Source: Vespa crabro
Lineage: Eukaryota > Arthropoda > Insecta > Hymenoptera > Vespidae
DNA length: 64,000 nt
Direction of reading: 5' to 3'
Assembly: GCF_910589235.1 (NCBI RefSeq)
Contig: NC_060963.1
Span: forward strand, 5,674,501-5,738,500
In this document: positions 39,577 through 51,470 of the stretch, piece after piece
How positions within the stretch are numbered: the first letter of the stretch is position 1
How the letters are laid out: every line of letters starts with the position of its first letter
The notes under the pieces: model-generated
The model's input: only the letters and a program-made list of their open reading frames with translations
Told to the model about the DNA's origin: nothing
Databases searched by the model: none
Translations under genes and position numbers: made by a program

Positions 39577-40815
39577 GATATGAAATTAGAAAACAAATAT
39601 GTGGAGAACATAGTTAAGCTCTCACTATGTGAAGGTTACTACACGATTCACATACTAAGATTACAGACTAATTAGTCATAGAACTTCCTTCGATTCGATC
39701 GAAGTTGATTGAGGGTACATCAATCATGACTTTGCTATAACTTACCCACGAGAGAAAGCATGACTTCTTTATTAAATAACACAATTATCTCAATAGTAAT
39801 TAATTAATATAATTTTTAAATATCATTTGTACATACCGGGTATGTACAAATATTTATATGTAGATATTTTATAATGTGTACTATGTTATATAATATTTAT
39901 ATAATATTCATCAATATCAAAATAATATATATATATATATATGCGTGTGTGTGTGTTGTATTAGAAATTGATTCATGAATAAATTTCATTATAAGTTATA
40001 ATTAACATTATTTAGTAGACATTAATTATAAATCTACGTTATAGCCTATAGTTTAAACAATCAAAAAATCTTATTTATTACATTAATAAAAATAAAATAT
40101 ACGAATACTTATATATGCTAATAAAATAAATAAATATATATATATTACTTTGGTGACCATGTTATTTAAATTGAAATTAAAAATAAAACATTCGAAGTTA
40201 AAAATTGTAAAGGCAAAATAAAAAAGAATTAATTACTAATAATATTAATAACCATTATTTAAATAGAAAAATATATGCGTCATAGAATAAGATATTTAAA
40301 GTCTTTTAAAAATCAATATATAGGATGATTCAAATTGTTAATTTAATATTACATATCGGACATCCTTACTCTCGTCGTATCTTTAATCTTCTTTTTTTGT
40401 ATTTTTCTATTATTAACTTGTTAAGGGATGAAATTTTATCGATCAATAAAACGTGGATGTACAAAATTTATTTCGATTAAAAATAATAAGAAGAATTGAT
40501 TTTTTCTTTAACAGAAATGAGAAACAAATTATTCATGTTTCTTTTTCTGTTACGAAAGATATTAAATCTTTATTAACAAATTAACTTGTCCTTTTCAATT
40601 GACATATTAATAAGAAAGAAAAAAATTAAAAATAAAATATTACATATTTATGGAGATATTTTAATCATAAATAGATCAAATGAATTAATCAATTCGCATT
40701 TACAATTTACACAAACGTTGAAGCAGATATTAAATCTAATTAATTAAACTATCAGACACTTTTCGCGTTTCAATGATTTGAAAATATCAAACTATATTAG
40801 AAAATCTACGATATA

Positions 40816-41379
40816 CAGTAAAACCTGGTTTTGTGCGGTCCTTTTTTATGCGATTTTATTTTTGTGCGATTGGTTTTGTGCAATTTTATTTTTGTGCGAT
40901 TGGTTTTGTGCAATTTTATTTTTGTGTGATTTTATTTTTCTACATTTTGAAAAAGCTAGAGAATGATAAATTAAGCCTGACTGAAGTGTAAAAAAAATTC
41001 TCAATTTTAGACTGCATAAACCATATTATTGCAGCAATTGGACAAATCAAACAACACACATTAAATTCGTGCTGAAAAGCGATCTGGCTTGAATGTGTAA
41101 TTAATCGAAACGTTACCGAAAACACGTCAATTTTTTCAAGTCTAATTTAATTATTTAATTTAATTGAAAACATTCTCTCATCTATTTCTTAAATCATTGA
41201 TGTATTTTCTAAGTCCGACTTTTTTTATGCGGTCCCTGTCCACCGCATAAAAAAAATTTTAGGTAGTATATCGTACAAAGTTGTTTATTATATGTAAAAA
41301 TTTATAAAATTTCCAAATACTTTTTTGTACGATTTCTTTTATGCGGTTCCTATCCACCGCACAAAAACAGGCTTTACTG
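40816..41379. mobile_element. Tigger/pogo-like MITE, 564 bp
   Basis: The ends are matching inverted repeats of about 23 bases, CAGTAAAACCTGG... on the left and CAGTAAAGCCTG... read from the right, both continuing TTTTGTGCGG. Each end is flanked by TA (40814-40815 and 41380-41381), the target duplication of the Tc1/mariner superfamily, and the CAG terminus fits pogo/Tigger. There is no transposase frame, so it is nonautonomous. The left half has an exact 30-base tandem duplication (40861-40890 and 40891-40920). The right half has two hairpins with 8-base loops: a 13-pair stem at 41221-41256 and a similar one at 41337-41367. The open frame through the left half is a repeat artefact. Confidence 0.85.
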
Positions 41380-42559
41380 TATCTTATTATTATTTTATTC
41401 TTTGACTTTATTAAATTTACTTTTCAATTTGACTAATTTTACTTTATTATATATATAAAAATGAACAATATATTTAAGAAACTCGAAAAATAAGGAAATA
41501 AATTAAATAGATATATACCAAACGATTTCTAATTAACGCGTATACTCTGTTAGATCCTAATACAATATTTTTACTTTTCATTTTTAATTGGCAATATCAA
41601 ATCACATTACGCGTCTTACCTGATCCTATCTATTTAAAATTAAACACATTCATACAGAAGTATGTTATTTGCCTATCTATCTAAAAAAAAAAAAATTTAT
41701 AAAACATTTATTGTAACATACATGCTCCACAATTCTTACGTATACTGTAAGAATAAAAAAGATTATTCTAAATAGATATGCCAGAGAACATCTTTGTCGT
41801 TCCTAACTTTAAATATACACGCCTCATTTAATTTTCTTAATTAATTAGGAATACGTCCCAATTTATAAAGTACATCGTGTACGATCACTAACACAATGAT
41901 AGTTGCCAGAAGGAGAGAACTTAAAATTAAACCCATGTTTCTAACTTATATGAGTAAATACGTATGTATGTGAATATACATACGAATGAGAACGTAGAAA
42001 GCGTGATTGATGGAGAGAGGATGAGGAGGGGAAAGAAGGAGAAATTAATATATGAATTTCTAAAAAAATATTCTCAACTAAAATTAATTAACTTATTGTC
42101 TAAACCTACTTGGGCTAATGACTACTTTTATATCTTTGAAAATGTTTAAAATAAAAATCTCATAATAATATAAAATAATTTTTAATTCCGACATACTAAA
42201 TTTTAATTCCAATTATAAAATTCTAAATGATTTGAAATCATTTAAAATCACTAAAATAAATATATAAATAAGTTTATAAAGATAAGATTGCAATTTTATA
42301 ATTTTATATATATATATATATATCTTCTCTTTTTTTTCTTTTTTTACGCGCGACTTTGCTTTATCATAAGAAAGTATGGATTTGAATTTATCTTTGTATT
42401 ATTAAAAAATTTATATTTATATTTGATTAAAAAGTCCTCGCGAACGATCCCTTTTCTACAAGTGTTTGTTTTAATTAATTAATAAAATTATATTTACTTT
42501 TCCATTTTCGTAATCCAGGATCTACCGTTGCAAATATCTTCTTGTTTATTTTATATATG

Positions 42560-42563
<4 letters not shown>

Positions 42564-42608
<45 letters not shown>
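42564..42608. repeat. (TA)n array
   Basis: About 45 bases of TA dinucleotide. Confidence 0.9.
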
Positions 42609-42609
<1 letters not shown>

Positions 42610-42999
42610 CATGTTAAAATAAATCGCGTTTATATTAATATACAACTGCGGTCCTCCAATATATATTAAATTTTACATATTCTGTTGACGAAATCAAATA
42701 ATTAACAATTAGACATTTACGCTAAAATCGTGAAAAATAGAACGAAAATAAATATACGAATTCAATGATGTATTTCTAATTATTATTATTAATATTACAA
42801 ATTTAAAATATAAGAATATATTTCTATCGTGAACTAATAGAAATAAATATAAGCATGGAAAATAGATAAGAAATATATCAACGGCAAGTAAACCAACGAG
42901 AGGATTTATCACGACATGATGACTACCGAAGGGACTTACATTTTTTCACACACTATTTTTAAATTTCTAAGATAACTCCAAAACCACTCGTCTACGCTA

Positions 43000-43124
43000 T
43001 AAGTCGACATTGAAATGGGTTGATCCCTAGTAGGTTGAAAATGAGCTAGGTCGACATTGAAATATGTTGAAAATGAAGTAGGTCGACATTGTAATAAGTC
43101 CGAGTCGCTGAAGTTGACATTATG
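43000..43124. repeat. minisatellite with a GTCGACATTG core
   Basis: Two adjacent 32-base units (43047-43078 and 43079-43110) begin TAGGTCGACATTG. A longer 47-base version (43000-43046) precedes them and a partial unit (AAGTTGACATTATG) follows. A GTTGAAAATGA motif recurs in the first two units. Confidence 0.8.
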
Positions 43125-43551
43125 CGATTACAATAATGATTTGAAATAAGGAAAAATAATTTACTTATTTATTACAATAAAGTATCGTAAGATGTTAAGC
43201 CATTTAATTTAAAAATTTATTTATTGAATTTCATATAGAAGAGAAATATATTAAGTATATTCATTTTTTAATTCTTTTCCATGATGCATCGACCCTAATA
43301 CGCGATAATTATTTTTAATTATTTAATAATTATTTATTTTTAATTATTAATTACGCGGAAAATATTCTATGATTGTTTTGAAAACTATATATATATATAT
43401 TAAAATTAAAATGTTCAATAATAAAATAAGTTATTCAAAGAATCCTAATGAATTGTTTCCGTGAATGTATATACGTCTAAATATTCTATATAATTTTTTA
43501 GAAATTCAAGTGAAAACATAGGCCTATGATTATTTACATGTCGCATGCGAC

Positions 43552-43633
<82 letters not shown>
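43552..43633. repeat. (TC)n array
   Basis: About 80 bases of nearly perfect TC dinucleotide. Confidence 0.9.
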
Positions 43634-43634
<1 letters not shown>

Positions 43635-45004
43635 CCACTCTATTAAACTTCGGTTTATGTTTTAAAAAAAGAGACAGATTTACTTCTACATCATGGGATA
43701 TGACGGCGAGCGGTAGAATTCTTGGAAAATTTTAAACGTAAGATCGTTATTAATAAAAAATAATGATAAAATTAAATATGATACGAAGTAAAATCGATCA
43801 CAGCTGATCAAATAAAAAATTAATCAAGAAGATACCGATATCACTTTTAAAGTAAAGTTGAAAAATTCGAAGAAGGAAAAGAAAATAATAAAAATATTAC
43901 ATAATAATATCCCTTGGAAAGAAGTCAAGATGTCGATTTTGTTTTTACGAATATTTTTTTTATAAATATTGCATATATGCACGACTTGCGAGCGACATTG
44001 CATACATATCTTAAAAAACAAATTACAAGATAATCGATCGATATATTAGCAAAAGGTGTACATTAAAAAAAAACCATATGCTAATAGTCTGTAATAAAGC
44101 GGACGATGGAAATTCTCGTCAAGTTAGTATCAATCGAACAAATATGGCGTCATAATCATAAGCAAAACAATATTTTTATCGCGCAAGCGCAATGCACATC
44201 ACCTTGTGTACATTGCATACCAATAAATACATTAAGACTTCATCCAATATGTTCGTTCGAGGACGTGTCTGACTTCAGACGATGACGAGCGCGAAAAAAA
44301 ATGAACTAAAAACGCGTTAAAAAAATTATGTCCTTTTTCTTGATTCATCGTATCGATGTACATATGCATGTTTAGATATAGATAAACTAAGTAAGTACGT
44401 TGTACTCCTCACACCTTATTGACGCACGTAAATTGAAGAACTGAACTGACAATGAGACATCAGACAATGATCATCAATTTTTATAATACAGCTAATACAA
44501 AAGCCAATGCGTATTCCGTAAGATAAAAGAAACGTACAATTTCTAAATAGACGTCGACGTTCTTCTCATATCCGATTGATGTTAAGTTTTACCTTTTTTT
44601 TTTTTTTTTTTTTTTTTTAACAATTCATTGTAGTAATAATCTGATGATAATAGTATTATTTAGAAGGGAAACGATAGATGTATAATATTTACGTCCCGTT
44701 GAAAAATGTCGTATTTGCAATTTTTCGTTCTTCGTTTATCGAATTTCTTTTTAAAAATAGATCATAAATAATATTATTGTCGTTCTAATCGTAATTAAAT
44801 ATTGTAAAAAAAATTTACATACGCTACGCTTTCTTCTTCGTTTTATTTCATCCTTCTAAATATGGTTATGAATATTAAATAGCATAGGTTCGATAAATGT
44901 TCGAGTGAAAAAATTCACGAACGCTATTATGATATAAAAACCAAGAACAAATGTAGATGGATCACAAAATAATATCATAAATAAATCCGTTATATAGATA
45001 AATC

Positions 45005-45285
45005 CTGCAGGATGATATTTTTGTTCACCAATAAAAGAAATTTAGGACGCTTCTGATATGCCTTGATCTGCTTTGAAATTTGTTACATAAATAAAAAAAG
45101 TCATGTTCCATTTAAAAGAAAATGTTTAATTAAAAATACTCGTATGTCAAAGTTATCAGTCATTATTTTATCACAACTATATCAGTCATATTGAATCAAA
45201 AATATTCTTCTTAAGTATCTTTTCTTGCCACCAAAAGTAACCGAAAATATATTCACCCTTCCAATTTTAGTTAACTCGCCCTGTA
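45005..45285 (-). mobile_element. decayed repeat with an ACAGGGCG terminus
   Basis: Read on the minus strand, a TACAGGGCGAGTTAACTAAA-type end at 45285 is followed by AT-rich sequence of ordinary complexity to about 45005. Insect genomes carry many dispersed repeats that begin ACAGGGTG or similar, so this is probably an old end of one. No coding sequence and no clear partner terminus is seen. The family is not identified. Confidence 0.3.
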
Positions 45286-46310
45286 TACCTTGTACATATA
45301 TACATATGTATATTCTTAGAAAAGTCCATGCTTCTTATTTCAATATAGATTTGTAAGTAATGTATTTTCTTCTTGCCATAAAAAAAAAAAAAAGAAAAAA
45401 TAAATAAAGGCAAAAAAAAAAAAAGAATGGATAATATTTTTCCTGTCACAGACACGCAAACTTACAAATTGTGCAAGCACTCTTAGTGATTGTAACTAAA
45501 AAAAGAACGACGTGTACCGTCTCGAAATATCACGTCAGATTTATCGTAGAAAATTGAATCAAAAATGTGTTACATCGACTAGACAATGCAAACGCAATTA
45601 CATGAAGAAAATTTTATGACATCATAATCGATTTACGACATACAATAGATCGTTTCTTTCGGCTCGGTAATATTTTATTATATTTACCTCTATTTAACGT
45701 AAATTGCAAAGAGAAAAAACGTTACAGGATAAAAACACAAAGATCGTGTAAGTAACCATTTTTAAATATTTATCTATTAACCTTTTATATCATGAATATA
45801 TCAGATCATTGCTTTTATATCGTTTGATAAAATTGAAAGATTTATTTTCTAGAGGGTTTTATTATTTTTCTTCTTTTCTTTCTAAACCACTAGATTCTCC
45901 TACGTCGGATAAGCTCTGTTAAAAAATTCAGTGGCAAGTGGCCTGCCATTAGGAGGGTCGTCCTTGTGTTTTATACTCCCATGGATTTTCCTTCTTCCAC
46001 CTAACAACGCAGACACCTTTCTCTTCTACCCCTTTCGAGGAACGTCCTATCTTTTTCTTCGTACGCCATTGATTAATAATAATTACTACTTTGAATCTTT
46101 GCTCTTTGCTTTGCTTTTAGTTTCATCGAGGATAGTATCCCTTTGAATTTTAAGGGCCGATACAAATTTCAAGTCGCATTTTCCATTCTCTTTTCTCGAA
46201 CATACTCTCTTCCTCTAGATAGATATTTCATAGGATTACAAAAAGATATAAAAGAAAGGAATTTATTTTACGAATTTCATTCTGAATCGAGATACGCTCA
46301 TCTAAAACCT

Positions 46311-46325
46311 CTCTCTTTCTCTCTC

Positions 46326-46361
<36 letters not shown>

Positions 46362-46546
46362 GTTCTCTCTCTCATCTAGAAACCCATATAATATTCAGAA
46401 ATTCATTGGACATCGCTTCGTCCTGGATCCGTTCAGTCACGTTACGTTATACATGCGAACGAAGCTTAAATTCACGTCCTGATAGAGTTGGAGAACGAAG
46501 AGAGTAGGAGCAAGAGACGCATGCGACAGGGAGAAAGGGAGAGAGA

Positions 46547-46588
<42 letters not shown>
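46311..46588. repeat. (TC)n and (GA)n arrays in opposite orientation
   Basis: A TC array at about 46311-46374 and a GA array at about 46556-46588 are inverted relative to each other across about 180 bases. A CpG-rich island follows to about 46870. Confidence 0.85.
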
Positions 46589-46591
<3 letters not shown>

Positions 46592-47332
46592 CGAGATTAG
46601 TTCGAGTCGCACGTGTGTTTCCGAACTCAATCTGCTTCCGAAGATTCGGTTTGCAGTTTGGCATGTTTCTAAGCAGAGTCCTCCTCCTTCGAAGAGGACG
46701 AAGGGAGTTGGCTGATTCCTCGACGGAAACGGAAGGACCGTTCGACTTTGATAAAGATAGAGGTTGACAAGAGACGCGCTTAATCGGATAATACCGAGTA
46801 ATCAGGCCGAGCTCGTTTGTCCGCGGTTCCAGAGACTTAGCCTGATCTAATCCATTTTGATTTTCCCAAGCTGCTTTCGCGATTTACCATCAGAAAGGAT
46901 CTCACGTTGTTGAAAGAATAATCATCAAAATCTATCTGTTCAAACGTATATACATAAATTCCAATATGATCGTAATACAATACATGTATATAGTTATTGG
47001 ATTAAACGGACGTGACAATGAAAACAAATTTATGAGTCATAATCTATTATTACGTAGGTAACCAGAATTCCAAAAATAAAATCTCCTTTTGAAATTCTTA
47101 ATAATGAAAATTTGAACTACAAATGGGATTATCGATTATCTGATAACTGATGTAATTATTTTGAAAAAAAAAAAAAAACGATAATGATAAAAATATATAC
47201 AATAGTCTCCAAATGATACATTTTAAGTTAACATAATTAAATAACGTGATTTGCAATTGTAGAACACATGGAATTTTATATTTTTATTAGAAAAAATTCG
47301 ATTTTAACAATTCGCGTTACGCGGATACGAAT

Positions 47333-47609
47333 AAAAATATATACGAGACGAATGCGGAATCAATGAAAATACGAAGATTCGCGATTATTTATCAATTTAG
47401 AAAAAAAAAAAAGAGGGAAAAAAAATACACTTCCTTTTTCTCTCAATTGTTTTTCTTCCTTACAATAAAAAATATACGAAGCGAATACGAAATCAATGAA
47501 AATACGAAGATTCGCGATTATTTATAAATTTAGAAAAAAAAAAAAAAGAAAGAAAGAAAGAAAAAAAACCCACTTCCTTTTTCTGTCAATCGTTTTTCTT
47601 CGTTACAAT
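47333..47609. repeat. tandem duplication of about 133 bases
   Basis: Two adjacent copies (47333-47466 and 47467-47609) share AATCAATGAAAATACGAAG, TTCGCGATTATTTA, a poly-A run, ACTTCCTTTTTCT and TTACAAT in the same order. They differ mainly in poly-A length and scattered substitutions. Confidence 0.85.
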
Positions 47610-48442
47610 GAAAACGATCTATAAAAATAATGATGTCATTTTTAAAATGAGAAAGAGACAAAACCTTGAATTATATAAATAATACATACGTTTAACTCAT
47701 TATTCAATCGCAAGCAACATTTCGTATTCTTCTATATTTAAATGTCGATCATGAAAAACACTTGGAAAAGATAATTATCTTATCTTATCAGACCTACTAT
47801 ATGTTGTTTGTTTTCGTAAGATAGTTCTTAGAAAATATACTAAGCTTATTATGTATCATAATCTTCTACGAAACGTCATTACGTATAAGCAAGAGATGCA
47901 GAAACCATTTCGAAGTTCGCGCCAGAGCTTGTATTTTATTCGGAAGGAAGTAACGAGGTCGAATGAAGAAAATTCAAAGTAGTGTAAGTTAAGGAAGATA
48001 ATTACAGGGTGTACTATAAATCTGAAAGATGTCTCCACATAATTTATACGTCATAATATCTTTGCATATTGTTTCATATAATTTGTATTTATAATGTTAC
48101 CTAAAAGCCATGATGGTGTACAATCTATATTTACAAGCTATTTTAAACAGATCTAATCGGATATATTTTTTCCATTACGATTTCAGATTTCAATCGAGCA
48201 TCTTTCATAAAAAAATTCTTATTCACTCGTATGATTCAAAAGAAACATCTTTATCATTTAATTTGTTTTTAATTGATTCCTGTTTCCTTTTCTTAAATTG
48301 GTATAGATCAAAAATAATGATAACCGATTTGATAACCGATCTTGCTTTGTAACATAACAGGAAGAAAAAAAAGAAAAAAAAAAAAGATAATTCTACGTAC
48401 TCTTGATAAATCTCAAAAAAGTCTCATAGAACTAATCAAACG

Positions 48443-48682
48443 ATGATTCCCAGATCGCAAAGACAAGGTCGTTGCTGCGTTCGAGTTATCCGACAAGTTA
48501 TGAATCTTGAATACCAACGGACATCAGTTAGCACTCTGGAGATGATAAAAAAGCTAGGCGATGCCTCAAGAGGAATAAGATTTTATAGCACCACTCGTAC
48601 TTTTTCATCCTTGCCCGAGAAATCCTACGAATTCGTAATATCGCAATTTCTCATGAATATAGACGATTTCGAAAGATCGTGA
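48443..48682 (+). CDS. possible small intronic ORF, unrecognised
   Basis: A 79-codon frame from ATG to TGA with good amino-acid diversity and no repeat content, inside intron 1 and on the same strand as the host gene. The product is basic, with an RFYSTTRTFSSLPEKSYEF segment, and has no signal peptide or membrane segment. There are no convincing splice sites or promoter. It may be a chance frame, a decayed retrocopy or a small nested gene. Confidence 0.2.
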   Translation: MIPRSQRQGRCCVRVIRQVMNLEYQRTSVSTLEMIKKLGDASRGIRFYSTTRTFSSLPEKSYEFVISQFLMNIDDFERS

Positions 48683-49919
48683 CCGGTACTTCATGATGAA
48701 TATATAAATCTGCGAAAGATTCGAAAGCATACAAAATGGTATATATTGACTACCAAATTAGTTTTAAAAAGGAGAACTATATTCGGTCTACTTATACTGA
48801 TAGATCGAGTTTATGGCAATCGAGAGATATAAAGCAAAAATAATAAAAATAATATTGACAATTCTATTGATAATAATGGAGGAATGACGACGATGGAAAT
48901 TATTATATAAAAATTAAAAAACACGATGTATAAGTAATAGACATAGAAACGAAGTAAAATGATAATATTTATTATCGCTTCAGTGTTATTCTCAGAATTC
49001 ATTTAAAAAATCTACACGTATGTATGTATGTATATTACAGTGTAACTATCCTGTTGTAACACGCACATTAAGAATGTGATTTTTATACAGTACGATTTGA
49101 ATTTACGGTAACACTTATATCGTGTTTCAAACGATTTGTATTTATTGTAGTTTGTCACGAATCTTTTTTTCTTTTCTTTTCTTTTTCTTTTTTTTTTTTT
49201 GTATTCATCAAATAATAATATTTTACTTTCTCATATAATACGATATGGATTTTCGTATTATAAGAGGGTTACTTATATTTCTACACACAAATATTATTTA
49301 AGTAAATCCATATAATATCCAGTATGGTGACTCAGGTGGTAGAACATATTCGCTTATAATAATGAGACTTCTAAGATGAAATCCCAATGCGGTCATTATT
49401 CCTACAAAAGTGTCTTCCATTTTTCAACAATTGTTATGTGAAAAAATTTTCTATAATTATTCGCGAAACAATTGTACAGTAATGAACAAATTTCGATAGA
49501 AATCTTTTCCGAACAATAGTTTCACCTACTATAATTTAATTATTCATCATATTTTCTGAAAAAAATTATTCAATGTGAAAAAAACAATAATATATTACTT
49601 GTAAATATTTTGTGATAATAAAAGAAAATAAAAGAAAGACAAAAAAGAAAAAAACAAATAATACAAATAAATAAATAAATAAATAAGCGAATTCAAAAGG
49701 ATTAAATAAATAAACGTCGCTGTTGATATTGAAACAAGGCAATCAAAAAAAAAAAAAAAAGGATTTACGAAACAACGATAATTGATAATGATCGTAATAA
49801 TTAAAAAATACCTAATGATTTACGATAATTTATAGTGTAATGTAACAATGAGTTTTATAAAGAGTTTGAATAAATTATTTTATCGAATAAAATGGATGGA
49901 ATAAGTTAAAAGACGATAG

Positions 49920-50250
49920 AAATGAAGCAACGTGGCGCTGTAGTCAACGATAAGCGGCTTCTATCGGAGGACATTATTCCGCTTGTGGAACATCCTTATC
50001 TTTCGTAGACTACACGTTGCAAGGACGCTTCCGGACTCGTGCGGGCGTTGCGGAGTGACATGCCGGTACGAGTCTCTCCTTTCTCTTAATCCACGTGTAC
50101 GTTCTTCTGGTGTACGAGGATGCACGTTTAATATGCACGTAGGCGCGTGTTCGCTCAAGGATTAAGACTGTGCGCTCAACCAGCTAAACTGGTGGATTAC
50201 ACTCGAAATTAATCGCGATACGCAAACGTATCCGATTTGCCAAAACTGTT
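49920..50250. other. CpG-rich island in intron 1
   Basis: Balanced, repeat-free sequence richer in CpG than its surroundings. Frames of 60-65 codons are open on both strands and look equally plausible, which argues that base composition rather than coding explains them. A regulatory element is the simplest reading. Confidence 0.4.
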
Positions 50251-51018
50251 CTCCGAATAAATGACTTTTATATTCCTCCTCCCCTCCCCTCTCTCTTTCT
50301 CTCTCTTTCTCTGTTGTATTGTAATACAAAAAACCTTAATTTAGCGAATAAAAACTTAATTGAGCCACGTTCGTATTTGTTTTTTTCTTTTTTATGACAA
50401 AACCTCGTTCAAACACTTAATCAATTTCTCGATCTATAACTTCTTATTTCTTTTCTTTTTTTTTTTATCCAAACGATTGATAACAAATATTAAAAGAATT
50501 TCTAAAAGAATTTCACTTAAAAAAAAAAAAAAAAAAAAAAAAAAGAAGTATGGAATTGATCATGATTATATGTATCAGCCTTTTCACCTCTTATTTATTA
50601 ATAAATCATTTTCAATTATCTCTTTGAATTAGAAACGAACACGGTCAACATTTAATAATATCGAGTTATAACGAAATTGTAATAACGACGTTGAACGGAT
50701 AAGATTATACAATATTTGAGGTTAAGCAATAAAACAATCATAATTATTCAGAATTTGGTTAATTATAATGCAATTATAACGGTCGGTAATAATAGTTTCA
50801 GTTACCTCGATAATTAATTTCGAATCTAAAATCGTCCCTGGCGATTCTAAATGAGATAAATATCTTTACGAACGAAGAAAACGAAAATAATTTCTCAATT
50901 CTCTTTGGTATTTATGTTTTATTTATTCTTATATATTTATTTTTTCGGTGTTCATCTTCGGCAATTAGTAGAAGATATCTCATGCGTATGGTAATAACAA
51001 ATTTGGCAAAAAGAAAAT

Positions 51019-51020
51019 CG

Positions 51021-51071
<51 letters not shown>

Positions 51072-51470
51072 ATAGATATCGGATCTAATATAACTGTAAT
51101 ATCGTCGAACGTATTTAATTTGCGTTTAACCGATCGCGCGTATCGCGACACATCTCATAGTTATGAATGTAGGCGAATATCAAGGGATATCTATTTCCTG
51201 GTATATTCAGTTTCCAATTATCCCCTGGGCGATCCTACTCGTCTAGACGAGGCTTTAATTCGTAATACCACTGGATGGAAACGCTTGCTCGGATCGAAGT
51301 CATTCTTGACGGTAGTCGATTTGAAAGCACACGCGCGCGAATCCGAGTTCATATTTGCAACCCATACGCGTTGTCCGCCCCAATTATTAATGATTATTGA
51401 TCTCGGCAGTGCCGTGAGAGATGATATTTTCAATAAAAGCTGCAAGATTCGCGATCGGCGAACCTGAATG
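51019..51470. other. (TA)n array and adjoining complex segment
   Basis: A TA array at 51019-51067 adjoins about 350 bases of balanced sequence. A plus-strand frame stays open from the array to TGA at about 51467, with a diverse carboxy end (GWKRLLGSKSFLTVVDLKA). No known domain is recognised and a minus-strand frame is also open. Confidence 0.35.

Noticed and set aside
40778..40966. Cys/Phe/Leu-rich 62-codon frame that looks like a membrane protein
   Set aside because: It is a translation of the 30-base tandem duplication at the left end of the MITE.
45931..46146. 71-codon hydrophobic frame with membrane-like segments
   Set aside because: It starts at a non-ATG codon and its Leu/Phe content follows T-rich DNA.
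49322..49408. tRNA-like stretch (CTCAGGTGGTAGAACA and AAATCCCAATGC)
   Set aside because: It resembles A-box and B-box sequences only loosely, the acceptor stem does not pair, and no GTTCGA-type B box is present.
50982..51467. 161-codon plus-strand frame as a gene
   Set aside because: The first part is a translated TA array, no family is recognised and the opposite strand is open too; kept only as a complex segment.
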